DNA of 64,000 nucleotides from contig NZ_JARADB010000012.1 in the NCBI RefSeq assembly GCF_028765165.1, positions 17,093-81,092 of the forward strand, given 5' to 3'. Made by a program: the position numbers and the translations under genes. Position 1 is the stretch's first letter. Every line of letters begins with the position of its first letter. This DNA is from Paenibacillus sp. MAHUQ-63. GTDB taxonomy: Bacteria; Bacillota; Bacilli; Paenibacillales; NBRC-103111. Shown piece by piece: positions 18,533-27,352 of this stretch. The notes under the pieces were generated by a model, which was given only the letters and a program-made list of their open reading frames with translations, made no database searches and was not told the DNA's origin.

Positions 18533-19423
18533 ATGAACATTAAATCGTACTACAAGCATTATCACATGATGATGCTGCCGGGTATCGTGCTGCTAATTAT
18601 CTTTCATCTGGTACCCATGTTTGGTATCGTTATTGCCTTTCAAGACTTTAAATTGGGCTTGGGGATTTGGGGTTCAGAATGGATTGGCTTCGAAAATTTC
18701 AAGTATATGTTTGAGATTAAAGACAGCAGTGTCATTTTTTACAACACCGTGTTCATCTCCGTATGTAAAATTATCGCGCATTTGATTGTGCCGCTGGTTT
18801 TCGCGATTCTACTCAATGAAATCCGCTTCATGGCGCTTAAAAGATGGGTGCAAACGATCGTATACTTGCCTCATTTTCTTTCTTGGGTTATCTTGGCAGG
18901 TGTGATCCGGGATATCCTATCCCTGGATGGGATTATTAATAAGTCACTGACATCGCTAGGATTCGAGCCGATTATGTTTTTGGCCAAAAGTAACCTGTTT
19001 CCCGGCATTGTTGTCAGTACCGATATTTGGAAAGAGTTCGGCTTCGCCGCCATTATTTACTTAGCTGCACTCGCAGGAATTAATCCCGCTCTGTACGAAG
19101 CGGCTGAGATGGACGGCGCGAACCGGATTCAACAATTGATGTATATTACGATACCGAGCTTAATTCCTACGGTCGTTTTGCTGGCTACCCTCAGTATCGG
19201 CAATATACTGAACGCAGGCTTCGATCAGATCTTTAATCTCTACAATCCTCTTGTGTATGACACAGGTGATATTATTGATACGTATGTTTACCGTGTTGGA
19301 CTTGTACAGGCGCAGTACGGGTTTGCTACTGCCGTCGGATTATTAAAATCCGTAATCGGCTTTGTTCTGATCATAATCTCCTATAAAGTGGCCTACAAAT
19401 ATGCGAATTACCGAATTTTCTAA
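18533..19423 (+). CDS. ABC sugar permease, LplB type, second importer
   Basis: A 296-residue membrane protein with about six helices and the docking loop EAAEMDGANRIQQ..ITIP. The segments LPHFLSWVILAGVIRDIL and FGFAAIIYLAALAGINPALYEAA are nearly the same as in the permease at 2413. The start is placed at ATG 18533 with AGAGGTG 8 bases upstream; the reading frame extends further upstream through the hairpin but without a ribosome site. It pairs with the next gene. Confidence 0.93.
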   Translation: MNIKSYYKHYHMMMLPGIVLLIIFHLVPMFGIVIAFQDFKLGLGIWGSEWIGFENFKYMFEIKDSSVIFYNTVFISVCKIIAHLIVPLVFAILLNEIRFMALKRWVQTIVYLPHFLSWVILAGVIRDILSLDGIINKSLTSLGFEPIMFLAKSNLFPGIVVSTDIWKEFGFAAIIYLAALAGINPALYEAAEMDGANRIQQLMYITIPSLIPTVVLLATLSIGNILNAGFDQIFNLYNPLVYDTGDIIDTYVYRVGLVQAQYGFATAVGLLKSVIGFVLIIISYKVAYKYANYRIF

Positions 19424-19442
19424 ATAAAGCAGGTGAAATCGA

Positions 19443-20327
19443 ATGGTACGCAACAGAACCTTAGCGGCTCGTACGACTGAAATTGTTTTAGTTATTTTAA
19501 TGCTCATCATTTCAGCAATCTCGCTTGCACCTGTTTTACATAATTTCTCTGTTTCCTTCAGTGACAATGCGGCGGCTCAAGGGGGGTTCGTCAAGTTTTG
19601 GCCGGTCGGCTTCAATGTAGAATCATATCGCCGTATTATGGAAGAACCGCATTTTCTGCATTCCTTTTTTGTTTCAATCAAGCGAGTATTGCTAGGTGGA
19701 ACAATCAATTTCGTTTTGACCGTACTGATGGCATATCCGCTCTCAAGAAGCAGCAAGGAATTCCCGCTCCGGAACATGTATATGTGGTTTATGCTCTTCA
19801 CCATGCTATTCAGCGGCGGTATCATTCCGTTATATTTGACAGTCAAATCGCTAGGGATGTTTAACTCCATTTGGGCGTTAGTGCTGCCCGGAGCCGTGCC
19901 GGTGTTTAATGTCATTCTGCTCATGAACTTTTTCCGGAACTTGCCGAAAGAGCTAAGCGATGCCGGGTATATGGATGGCGCTGGCCCATGGTACATGATG
20001 GTCAAAGTGTTCCTGCCGCTGTCCCTGCCGGCCATGGCTACCGTAACCTTGTTCAGTGTGGTCGGACATTGGAACTCCTTTTTTGACGGCTTGATCTTTA
20101 TGCGCAGTGCGGAAAATTATCCGCTGCAAACGTATATCCAGCAGCTCGTCATCAACCTCAATATTGTGGAGTTGGATTCCACACAGGCTGAGCTATTGAT
20201 GAAAGTGTCCAATAAAACGTTAAACGCCGCTAAAATCGTCGTATCCATGGTGCCGATTCTGATCGTGTATCCGTTTCTGCAAAAGTATTTTATTCACGGT
20301 ATCATGCTCGGTTCTGTTAAAGAATAG
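19443..20327 (+). CDS. ABC sugar permease, YtcP/AraQ type, second importer
   Basis: A 294-residue membrane protein. Segments include FSVVGHWNSFFDGLIFM, a docking loop around DAGYMDGAGPWYM..VFLP and the C-terminal FLQKYFIHGIMLGSVKE. In the docking loop the usual Glu-Ala-(Ala/Ser) reads Ser-Asp-Ala. It begins 20 bases after the LplB-type gene with CAGGTGAAA. A terminator-like hairpin follows at 20352. Confidence 0.93.
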   Translation: MVRNRTLAARTTEIVLVILMLIISAISLAPVLHNFSVSFSDNAAAQGGFVKFWPVGFNVESYRRIMEEPHFLHSFFVSIKRVLLGGTINFVLTVLMAYPLSRSSKEFPLRNMYMWFMLFTMLFSGGIIPLYLTVKSLGMFNSIWALVLPGAVPVFNVILLMNFFRNLPKELSDAGYMDGAGPWYMMVKVFLPLSLPAMATVTLFSVVGHWNSFFDGLIFMRSAENYPLQTYIQQLVINLNIVELDSTQAELLMKVSNKTLNAAKIVVSMVPILIVYPFLQKYFIHGIMLGSVKE

Positions 20328-20351
20328 GTTTAATTGGCAAATATAGATCAG

Positions 20352-20384
20352 GCGTTCACTCTACAGGAGGGTGAGCGCTTATTT
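20352..20384 (+). terminator. Terminator of the second importer operon
   Basis: The arms GCGTTCAC and GTGAGCGC pair with one G-U and are followed by TTATTTAG. It is moderately strong. Confidence 0.7.
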
Positions 20385-20512
20385 AGTTGGGAAAGTTTGA
20401 TTTATGAGTGAGCTTCATTCAAGCTTGACTCGTCAAATACATAAATACCCAACTATCATTCGAAGGGGAAATGAATACCATTTGCGGTGAGACACAAACG
20501 ATGGGGGATAGC

Positions 20513-21037
20513 ATGACTAGAATCATTTTATTTAGGGGAAAAGCTGGGACTGGTAAAACGACTATATCCAACGAACTAGCTAAGAGAGTTAAGATACCTG
20601 TGTTACATAAGGATGATATCTATGATTCAGTTGCTAGTTTCATTCCAGATCACGGTTCGAGAAATAAGATCTGCTACGGAATTCTCTATCGCTACTTACA
20701 AAATGTAATCGATTCAAATGCCGCCATTATACTCGATTACGGACTAAATAATATGGATGATGTAAAGAAATTAGAGAAGTGGATTGCAGATAGGGGTGGG
20801 GAATTAAAGACGATACATTGTATCTGCAGTGATGAATCCATCTGGTCTGAAAGACTTGCTATGCGAAGCATCAATCCGTTACCCAACCAATTGATAACTA
20901 ATTTATCTGAGCTAAAAGCACACTATAAGGATTTTGGTCCGGAATATTTAGGAGGGGAATTAATTTTGGATACTGTATTACCTATAGATATTCTTATTGA
21001 GAGAATCCAATCCTTTCTGCTTGAAACGTGCTACTGA
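20513..21037 (+). CDS. P-loop kinase-like ATPase (zeta toxin/AAA_33 type)
   Basis: A 174-residue protein opening with a Walker A loop, GKAGTGKTT, and a lid-like C-terminal half. It resembles small AAA_33/zeta-toxin-type nucleotide or metabolite kinases such as chloramphenicol phosphotransferase relatives. ATG 20513 is chosen because GGGGGAT lies 5 bases upstream and homologues start close to the P-loop; an in-frame ATG at 20471 is also possible. No antitoxin partner is adjacent, so a toxin role is not supported. The composition is more AT-rich than the transporter genes. Confidence 0.75.
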   Translation: MTRIILFRGKAGTGKTTISNELAKRVKIPVLHKDDIYDSVASFIPDHGSRNKICYGILYRYLQNVIDSNAAIILDYGLNNMDDVKKLEKWIADRGGELKTIHCICSDESIWSERLAMRSINPLPNQLITNLSELKAHYKDFGPEYLGGELILDTVLPIDILIERIQSFLLETCY

Positions 21038-21062
21038 TGAGAAGGGCGATTCGTTAGTGAAT

Positions 21063-21866
21063 TTAAGATTGTTGTCTCGAATAAGGTAAATTTAAACGTG
21101 CAGGCACGTCTTCAGGAAAATTCGTAAGAGTTAAATAAAAATTGTACTCATCGATTCTAAAATGAAGCAGACCCTCTTCCTTACTTTCGTCATGTATGCC
21201 TTTTGCACGAATGTTTGCTTTTACTTTCTCAATAAAATCAGAACTACTGACCCCAAAAGCCACATCCATCTTCGGTGGTAAAGCAGTCATGGCAATAGGT
21301 ATCCACTTTCGTTTTTTTGACGGAATAACCGCGTGTGCTGTACCGCCGATAGCAAAAGTAAAGTTATCCGTAACTTTATCCAGTTTGAAATTAAAAATGT
21401 CAACTAGCAATTCTCTGAAATCTATTACACGATCTACAGGAAATCCAATTTCTCTGAGATAAAGTATTTTCATCTCACCGCTTGGAGGTAGTACTCCTTC
21501 TCTGACATACGTATGAGCGATGATTTCTAGTAAATTGCCGTCCCCGTCTCGGAAGTAAACATTCCTGCCTGTTTCAAAATTGTCAATAATTCGGCCGTCC
21601 GACCACTTTAGAAGCGAAATACCTGACTCACGGAGCCAATTTACTACACCTTCGAACTCTGAAAAGGGGACTTCGAAAGCAAAATGTGCCGGAGCTAATG
21701 GCTCCACAGCTTCTTTAAAGGATAGTGTAAAGTATGGATTCGGCTGGAAACATATTTCATTATCCGATTCATTAACAATGGGGAGCCGCAGCTGTTCATG
21801 ATAAAATTGTTTGACACCTTGAATTGAAACCGTGTTCAACTGAAGTAGAGCGAAATGAGTAATCAT
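21063..21866 (-). CDS. Two-domain VOC (glyoxalase/bleomycin resistance-like) protein
   Basis: A 267-residue protein with two VOC-type repeats. The first starts ALLQLNTVSIQGVKQFYHEQLRLPI and ends VYFRDGDGNLLEIIAH. The second starts LREIGFPVDRVIDFRELLVDIF and ends LLHFRIDEYNFYLTL. The start is put at 21866, where AAAGGAGTGATAA precedes the ATG; the frame extends further upstream without support. Function within the VOC superfamily is unknown. Confidence 0.85.
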   Translation of the reverse strand: MITHFALLQLNTVSIQGVKQFYHEQLRLPIVNESDNEICFQPNPYFTLSFKEAVEPLAPAHFAFEVPFSEFEGVVNWLRESGISLLKWSDGRIIDNFETGRNVYFRDGDGNLLEIIAHTYVREGVLPPSGEMKILYLREIGFPVDRVIDFRELLVDIFNFKLDKVTDNFTFAIGGTAHAVIPSKKRKWIPIAMTALPPKMDVAFGVSSSDFIEKVKANIRAKGIHDESKEEGLLHFRIDEYNFYLTLTNFPEDVPARLNLPYSRQQS

Positions 21867-22023
21867 GAATTTATCACTCCTTTCCAATGATTTAGAGTGA
21901 CTTACCCTTTTTATTAATAAACATAGTATACATTTAAGTTTAAAAAAGTGACAAGGTCTTTTATTGAAGTACTCATTGCTGGGCGAACGTAAAAACAACT
22001 GAATTGAAGGAGCTTAAGAACAT

Positions 22024-22569
22024 ATGGAAGATCAGTGGAGGATATCCAAACACGATAGGGGATGGAAGGATCTGTTCAATGACATTGCTTTAAAATTGAG
22101 AAATTCACTAGGGAATTTGGCCATTCGTATTGATCATGTAGGTTCTACATCGATCGATGGTCTGGATGCAAAACCAATCATTGATATCCAAATATCAGTT
22201 CTGAATTACGATGACATAGCAAGCTATAAGACGAAGATTGAGAGCGTTGGATTTGTATTTCGTGATGAAAATCCAGATAAAACGAAGAGATATTTTCGAG
22301 AACTGCCGGGCACGCGAAGAACTCATATTCATGTTAGACAAGTCGGTAGTTTCTCTGAGCAAATGACTTTGCTCTTTAGAGACTATATACGTCAGCACCC
22401 TCAGGATTGTTTAAGATATGCAGAGGAGAAACATCGATTAATGGAACTATATAAAAATGAACGCCCAAAATATGTTGAAGGAAAAGGGCCGATCGTTTGG
22501 GATATCTTGCAAAAAGCTCATAACTGGTCGCAAGAAGTGGGCTGGCAACCAGGAAGATCTGACAACTAG
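22024..22569 (+). CDS. GrpB-family protein (nucleotidyltransferase-like)
   Basis: A 181-residue protein with the GrpB signature IDHVGSTSIDGLDAKPIIDIQISV and the later segment RTHIHVRQVGS..LLFRDYIRQHP. GrpB proteins share the nucleotidyltransferase fold and are common in Bacillales, but their biological role is not settled. The ribosome site AAGGAGC is 8 bases before the ATG. It is monocistronic. Confidence 0.9.
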   Translation: MEDQWRISKHDRGWKDLFNDIALKLRNSLGNLAIRIDHVGSTSIDGLDAKPIIDIQISVLNYDDIASYKTKIESVGFVFRDENPDKTKRYFRELPGTRRTHIHVRQVGSFSEQMTLLFRDYIRQHPQDCLRYAEEKHRLMELYKNERPKYVEGKGPIVWDILQKAHNWSQEVGWQPGRSDN

Positions 22570-22803
22570 GTTCATTGATGTAAAACCAGGGAGCATACCA
22601 AGCCAGGGCAAATTTGCACCCTTACACCTCCAGGCACGGAACGTGGTTCTTATCCTGTGTTATCAGATTGGAACTTGATTGCTTGATTGCCTGTGAGAGC
22701 GACTCATTTTAAAAGGGGATGCTTGGGGGAAGATACATGAGTTCCATAATATGTTAATATTTAGATGATCATGGTTGAAAAGAACGCCAAGAGGAGGACA
22801 ATG

Positions 22804-23415
22804 ATGAAACGGATGCCATTTGAACGTCCAACCGAGTATTATGATGAGCGATTATTGCCTATTGATGAGCAGATATGCGAGTTACTAAAACAACGCAAAG
22901 AAATATCGAACAATAATCCAGGTTATCCGCAATTCGAGTATATTGAGAAATGGGCAATTGCTTTTGACCTCTATGAAGATTATTTGAAATCAGTATTTCA
23001 TGTTCTGAGAAATGAGGAGCAATTTAAACCGACAATAGAACCTATTGGATTCAGAAAACACGTGCCCATTCTGAAATCCAAGGTAAACGAAGAGTTTATC
23101 TATACGGTGACATCTATGCGGCAATACAGTAATGCAAGCATAATAACCTTTAATATTGATTGGGATGTAAAGAGTGACCACTCGTTAAAGTTGAATAAAA
23201 CTTTCGTATTGCATCTCGGAGAGAATTATCATTGTCGCATGGATAGTGGAGGCGGTAGTTCAGGTCATTTATCTTTTAACTACATCGTATCACCAGCATT
23301 ACCTGACGATATTTCGGGCATAGATTTTATCTTTAGAGAGATTGGAGTTCCCCTGAAGGATAATCCGGCAGGCAATGAAGTCGTCTTTCAAAGACAGACC
23401 GACAGCAAGCCATGA
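22804..23415 (+). CDS. Hypothetical protein with chorismate-mutase-like N-terminal helix
   Basis: A 203-residue soluble protein that I do not recognise as a named family. The early helix IDEQICELLKQRKEIS resembles the first helix of type II chorismate mutases, but the remaining catalytic residues are not apparent, so only a structural echo is claimed. The C-terminal half is beta-rich. AGGAGG at 22792 supports ATG 22804 (6 bases) slightly better than ATG 22801. It is flanked by a convergent gene and a terminator hairpin. Confidence 0.7.
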   Translation: MKRMPFERPTEYYDERLLPIDEQICELLKQRKEISNNNPGYPQFEYIEKWAIAFDLYEDYLKSVFHVLRNEEQFKPTIEPIGFRKHVPILKSKVNEEFIYTVTSMRQYSNASIITFNIDWDVKSDHSLKLNKTFVLHLGENYHCRMDSGGGSSGHLSFNYIVSPALPDDISGIDFIFREIGVPLKDNPAGNEVVFQRQTDSKP

Positions 23416-23435
23416 CGATCAGTTGGTAGTATGAA

Positions 23436-23475
23436 GATAAAAAGAAAGGCTGCCGATATATGAAGATCGGCAGCC
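23436..23475 (-). terminator. Terminator of the GW-like repeat protein gene
   Basis: A perfect 10-bp stem GGCTGCCGAT/ATCGGCAGCC with an 8-base loop. Read on the minus strand it is followed by TTTCTTTTT, so it terminates the minus-strand gene; it may also stop + strand transcripts weakly. Confidence 0.88.
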
Positions 23476-23526
23476 AATTCTGCTAGTTGATGAAATTTAG
23501 GATAGATTACCTAGAATTCGACTTGA

Positions 23527-24753
23527 CTATTGCCGAACCCATTTAGCCCCCTGCCAGGTATGAATGTAGTACCAAGTCACTCCATTGGGTGCCTGCCAGA
23601 CAAGAGAGGCTTTCACCGTTTGTTTTGAAAACTTAAGTGCCCCATGAATAGTCTGATCATCTATATAAGGAATGTCTAAAGCCACAGAGTTTTCATCTAA
23701 CTGTACCTCAACAAGCATATGCTTAACGCCCAACTTGGAGTGCTGAGAATCATTTTCTGAGATTTGCTTAGCATATTCCAAGGAAGGATTGATCCACTGA
23801 CCTTTATCTCCTATAACCGTAAAAAACCAGACACCAAGTTGTCCAGTGAAGTGAAGAATTTGGGGGGAATGTTCCGGAACAATTTCATAACTAGCAAATG
23901 GATTGCCGTAGCTGTGAAAGGGCACTGTCATTTCGAATGATTGTTCAATTCTTTGTATGTTCTCGAAGCCTAGACCATGTGAACTATCCGCATGTATCCA
24001 GCGAAGTTTGTTATCATCCGTCTGTATTTGATACCACAGACTCGGCCCTGCACGGCCAACAAGTAGATACTTTGCTGTTGGTTTTAAAATCGAGGGCTTC
24101 GCCGCGGGTTCGTTAGCGAGAGGCTTCTCGAAAGGGTAAAGGTAAACTGGAGTGGTCTCCTCAACTGAGATGAAGCCTTCTACTGGCTCACCTACATACT
24201 TTTCTGCGTAATGATAAGGAAGAATCCATTTTGCTCCAAGCCAAGAGGTTTGAATTAAGTACCATCGGTCTTTGCCATAGCATCGGCTATATGGATTACA
24301 TTCTTCTACAGAAGCAATGGCATGGACTTGTTGAGGGGCAAGCGCAAGCTTCGTCGACAGATTCGGCTGATCAAAGAGCTGCACTTCGCTGAGCAGGGTT
24401 AACGATTGTTCCTTCCACTCGAGCTTTCCATATTTATAACCTCCCTCATTAAGATCAATCCATGCCGTACCAAGCCATGTCACGATAGGTACCTTAGTCA
24501 TACTTAAGATACCCATCAACTCACTCTCAGGCAGTGGAGCCATACGTACCGATTGCATGGAACTAAGTCTACCTATCGAATCCTCAGGACGTGTTGTATT
24601 ATTGGCGTACATGGTAAATTCGTCAAGCAGCGTTATGTAAGGCATCGACTCGGGATCAGCTATTTTTTCTCCAGGGGACAATTCCTCGGCTTGCACATTC
24701 GGAGACCTCATGATGAAGCCCAATATCAAAATGGCTAAAATGTAAAATCGCAA
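23527..24753 (-). CDS. Secreted protein with five GW/SH3-like repeats
   Basis: A 408-residue protein with a signal peptide (about residues 1-22, ending near VQA). Five repeats share an aromatic-rich strand followed by a Trp-containing turn: TWLGTAWIDL, TSWLGAKWIL, TDDNKLRWIHA, GDKGQWINPS and TWQGAKWVRQ. Such GW or SH3b-like modules bind cell-wall polymers, often lipoteichoic acid or peptidoglycan. No enzyme domain is attached, so it is probably a wall-associated binding protein. A GGAGG-type site precedes the ATG. Confidence 0.8.
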   Translation of the reverse strand: MRFYILAILILGFIMRSPNVQAEELSPGEKIADPESMPYITLLDEFTMYANNTTRPEDSIGRLSSMQSVRMAPLPESELMGILSMTKVPIVTWLGTAWIDLNEGGYKYGKLEWKEQSLTLLSEVQLFDQPNLSTKLALAPQQVHAIASVEECNPYSRCYGKDRWYLIQTSWLGAKWILPYHYAEKYVGEPVEGFISVEETTPVYLYPFEKPLANEPAAKPSILKPTAKYLLVGRAGPSLWYQIQTDDNKLRWIHADSSHGLGFENIQRIEQSFEMTVPFHSYGNPFASYEIVPEHSPQILHFTGQLGVWFFTVIGDKGQWINPSLEYAKQISENDSQHSKLGVKHMLVEVQLDENSVALDIPYIDDQTIHGALKFSKQTVKASLVWQAPNGVTWYYIHTWQGAKWVRQ

Positions 24754-24894
24754 TGGATTTCCTCCTTAAAGCTTTAGTCTATATAAAAATTAGACGCATA
24801 AATGACCCAAATGTTTCCATATAGTCAGTGAATTAATGGGTATTAACATGATCCCATACCTGACGGATAGTAGGGCGGAGGTTATTTTCAATGA

Positions 24895-24923
24895 TTGACT
24901 TGGTTGTATGGCTATTGTAAAAT
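24895..24923 (+). promoter_or_regulatory. Sigma-A promoter of the HxlR regulator gene
   Basis: TTGACT and TAAAAT are separated by exactly 17 bases, ending 56 bases before the start codon at 24980. The match to the vegetative consensus is good. Confidence 0.65.
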
Positions 24924-24979
24924 TTTGTTATGTTAATTTGAGGAAATGAACTTACTTGTTTGTAAGGGGATGATTATCA

Positions 24980-25312
24980 ATGATTCATCAACGTGAATGT
25001 CCAGTTGAGACACTCCTTCATGTTTTAGGTGGCAAATGGAAGCCAATGATTTTATGGCATTTGATTGCATCCACAAAGCGATTCAACGATCTGGAAAAGC
25101 TTATACCTGATGTTTCGCAAAAGATGCTTGCACAACATCTCCGAGATTTGGAACATGAAGGCATCATCGATAGAAAGGTTCACCCTACTGTCCCTCCAAA
25201 AGTTGAATATTCTCTTAGTGAATACGGCAAAACATTGATACCTGTAGCAGAAGTCATGTGTGCTTGGGGAGAGAATCATAATAAGCGGAAATATGAAGAG
25301 TCGGCGTCATAG
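24980..25312 (+). CDS. HxlR-family transcriptional regulator
   Basis: A 110-residue winged-helix regulator: CPVETLLHVLGGKWKPMILWHL, then FNDLEKLIPDVSQKMLAQHLRDLEHEGIIDRKV and YSLSEYGKTLIPV. Cys7 matches the single N-terminal cysteine that senses quinones, diamide or aldehydes in YodB/HxlR relatives. The next gene on the same strand is an NAD(P)-binding oxidoreductase, and the DNA between holds two dyads (25438-25475), so redox-type control of that gene is likely. Confidence 0.93.
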   Translation: MIHQRECPVETLLHVLGGKWKPMILWHLIASTKRFNDLEKLIPDVSQKMLAQHLRDLEHEGIIDRKVHPTVPPKVEYSLSEYGKTLIPVAEVMCAWGENHNKRKYEESAS

Positions 25313-25355
25313 AGCTAGTTCACTTGAACTTGTACAACAATCAATAACTCAAATT

Positions 25356-25390
25356 AAAAGCTGCCACGGGATTCCGGGCGGCTTTTGTTT
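25356..25390 (+). terminator. Terminator of the HxlR gene
   Basis: The arms AAAAGCTGCC and GGCGGCTTTT pair with G-U wobble and are followed by TTTGTTTAT. Confidence 0.85.
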
Positions 25391-25437
25391 ATCTCTGTCC
25401 TCCCAACCTTCGCGTACATGGTATTCCTTGCCGTTAT

Positions 25438-25475
25438 ACTTACTTTTAAGTAAGTACCCTACTTTAAAGTGGGTT
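25438..25475 (+). promoter_or_regulatory. Probable HxlR-type operator
   Basis: ACTTACTT-TT-AAGTAAGT is a perfect palindrome (25438-25455), followed by the shorter dyad ACTTTAAAGT flanked by CCCT/GGGT. Repeated TACTT/AAGTA half-sites are typical of HxlR/YodB binding sites. The element lies just upstream of the oxidoreductase at 25551. Confidence 0.6.
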
Positions 25476-25550
25476 CTTAACATAATTTTGAAGCGGTGCT
25501 ATGCTTGAGTCAACCAAATATTGGGACCCATTCAAGAGGAGGAAGGAACA

Positions 25551-26279
25551 ATGAAAATTATTGTTTTTGGAGCGACGGGGAATACAGGGAGAAGAGTGTT
25601 GGCACAAGGGATACAAATGGGGCATGAGATGACCGCATTTGTGCGAAATTCTGATAAGCTATATGATCAACTAGGTGAGCATGATGCCAAGCATGTGAAG
25701 GTGATCGTGGAAGATATGATGGACCCGGTGAGCGTCGGTGAGGCGCTTGTGCACCAAGACGCCGCTATTCTTGCAGCTGGCCATGCAGGACAGGGAGAAG
25801 AGTTTGTTCGTCTCGTCGATAACATTATAAGCCAATGTGAACGCCAACCTAGTTTCTCCGGGCGGGTATGGATTATGGGAGGAGCAGGCCTGCTGGACAT
25901 TCCGTATACGAACCTTATCGGGAACAATCTACCCGGCTTCCCACCTGAATATAGAAATCACAACCGGAACTTCGAAAGGCTGCAGCAGACTCAACTGGAT
26001 TGGTCCATAATGTGTCCGGGAACAATGATGGATACGAGAGAGCATCCAGCTGCGGTTCATTTACATGTAACAACGGAAATCTTGCCTGTTCCGATTCCGG
26101 AGATGATCAAGGAATATTCCGAGGCCGAAATAGCCGGTCACTTATTCAGCCGATTTCAAGAGCTGAATGTTGCTTACGACGATGTCGCCATATGTATGCT
26201 GCACCATCTTGAGCTCGGTGGAGAATTTAAAAGAAAAAGGGTCGGTCTAGCCTATCATAGCAATATTGCAGTGTGCTGA
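25551..26279 (+). CDS. NAD(P)-binding oxidoreductase (NmrA/SDR atypical type)
   Basis: A 242-residue Rossmann protein. The cofactor loop GATGNTGRRV is at residues 7-16, followed by DMMDPVSV and AAGHAGQGEEF. It is close to proteins annotated as NAD(P)H-binding or NmrA-like that reduce quinones or other reactive carbonyls. AAGAGGAGGAAGG is a strong ribosome site, and the frame upstream of ATG 25551 lacks one. Probably repressed by the HxlR protein. A small membrane protein gene follows directly. Confidence 0.87.
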   Translation: MKIIVFGATGNTGRRVLAQGIQMGHEMTAFVRNSDKLYDQLGEHDAKHVKVIVEDMMDPVSVGEALVHQDAAILAAGHAGQGEEFVRLVDNIISQCERQPSFSGRVWIMGGAGLLDIPYTNLIGNNLPGFPPEYRNHNRNFERLQQTQLDWSIMCPGTMMDTREHPAAVHLHVTTEILPVPIPEMIKEYSEAEIAGHLFSRFQELNVAYDDVAICMLHHLELGGEFKRKRVGLAYHSNIAVC

Positions 26280-26299
26280 GGAAAAGGGGGATAATAAGC

Positions 26300-26752
26300 T
26301 TGTTTGGATTATTGCTCTTCCTGCATATATTGGCTTCGATCGCCATCATTGGCCCCGCTTTCGTGATGCCCCTCATTCGAAGATTCGCCAGAACCGTCGG
26401 CCAGCTGGACTTTATTTTTGGTATAACGACCAAGCTTAACATAATACCTAAAATTGGCGGAGTCGTACTAATCGTAACCGGGGTTTGGCTTATGATTATA
26501 ACCAAGATGGGGTTATCCCAAATGTGGCTGAATGTATCCATCCTTTTATCGCTGCTCATGGTCGTCATGATCGACGGTTGGATCGAGCCGCGCATGAAAA
26601 AGATCATAAAGATCATATCTGACAGTCAAGACCAGAGTAATGAAATCCCCGCCGAGTTCGGTCTGCTGATAAAAAGGATCGTACCCATCGAGACGGCAGC
26701 ACAGCTGCTGATGATTGCCATCTTGGTGCTTATGGTCGTTAAGCCATTTTAA
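26300..26752 (+). CDS. DUF2269-like small membrane protein
   Basis: A 150-residue protein with four predicted membrane helices (LFGLLLFLHILASIAIIGPAF, IGGVVLIVTGVWLMII, LWLNVSILLSLLMVVMI-like and the C-terminal LLMIAILVLMVV). The layout fits the DUF2269 family; its function is unknown. TTG 26300 is chosen because AAAGGGGG sits 9 bases upstream; a GTG at 26273 overlapping the previous stop is the alternative. It is co-transcribed with the oxidoreductase and may belong to the same stress response. Confidence 0.78.
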   Translation: MFGLLLFLHILASIAIIGPAFVMPLIRRFARTVGQLDFIFGITTKLNIIPKIGGVVLIVTGVWLMIITKMGLSQMWLNVSILLSLLMVVMIDGWIEPRMKKIIKIISDSQDQSNEIPAEFGLLIKRIVPIETAAQLLMIAILVLMVVKPF

Positions 26753-26803
26753 GGCGGCCCATGGGAGCGTCCTAACCATATTTTTACTGCTATTCACAAA
26801 AAT

Positions 26804-26840
26804 AAGGAGTAGCTCTGCTACCAGCAGCTGCTCCTTTCTT
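26804..26840 (+). terminator. Terminator after the DUF2269-like gene
   Basis: The arms AAGGAGTAGCT and AGCTGCTCCTT form an 11-bp stem with one G-U pair, followed by TCTT. Confidence 0.8.
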
Positions 26841-26867
26841 GCCGATTATGATCCTCCTAAGCTTGAA

Positions 26868-27191
26868 ATGTTCAGAGGCGTTGGTCAAGATGCTAATAAA
26901 AAATTATTACAATCCGCTTTAGGGGAAAAGTGGAAAGGATTATTATTTGCGGATTGGGTTGATGAAGTTCCCGTTTGGCGGCCTTCCAAAGGATACATAC
27001 ATAACCTTACGAACTTAAGATCTTCACATGGACACTTAGTTGCTAATGGACAATATCAGGATTGGGATCGCTTAGAACAAGACTATTATCAGTTATTCAA
27101 TGAATTGAAAGATCAAAATGTGATAAGATCCAGCCGGTTGACAAAGAACAATATAGAAATTCATTCATGGAAACCAGCAGCCGGCAAGTAA
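26868..27191 (+). pseudogene. Possible 3' gene remnant, unrecognised
   Basis: A 108-residue open frame from ATG 26868 that reads like real protein, with a fairly acidic, aromatic-rich sequence (WKGLLFADWVDEVPVWRPSKG, WDRLEQDYYQLFNELKDQN). There is no ribosome site before the ATG, and the frame upstream runs back through the terminator at 26804 with non-protein-like sequence. It is therefore probably the tail of a gene whose 5' part has been lost. I do not recognise the family. A terminator follows at 27223. Confidence 0.45.
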
Positions 27192-27222
27192 GTGATGCTG
27201 TTATGGTTAAGGAAAGAATAAC

Positions 27223-27249
27223 ATCCGCATAAATGGCGGATTTTTTTTC
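27223..27249 (+). terminator. Rho-independent terminator
   Basis: The arms ATCCGC and GCGGAT enclose a 7-base loop and are followed by eight T residues. Confidence 0.85.
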
Positions 27250-27352
27250 AGAACAAATTCTTAGCATCGCCCTTTGTTTCCCTGTGTCCATTCGGGTACA
27301 ATAATCCTGTTATCCGAGTATAAAGAAAGTGGTAGAAAGGTGTGCAGCTTGA

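Noticed and set aside
20513..21037. Zeta-toxin type toxin-antitoxin system
   Set aside because: Only a P-loop kinase-like protein is present; no antitoxin gene lies next to it, so a toxin role is unsupported.
22804..23415. Chorismate mutase
   Set aside because: Only the first-helix pattern is reminiscent; the conserved active-site Arg/Lys/Glu set is not seen and the rest is beta-rich.
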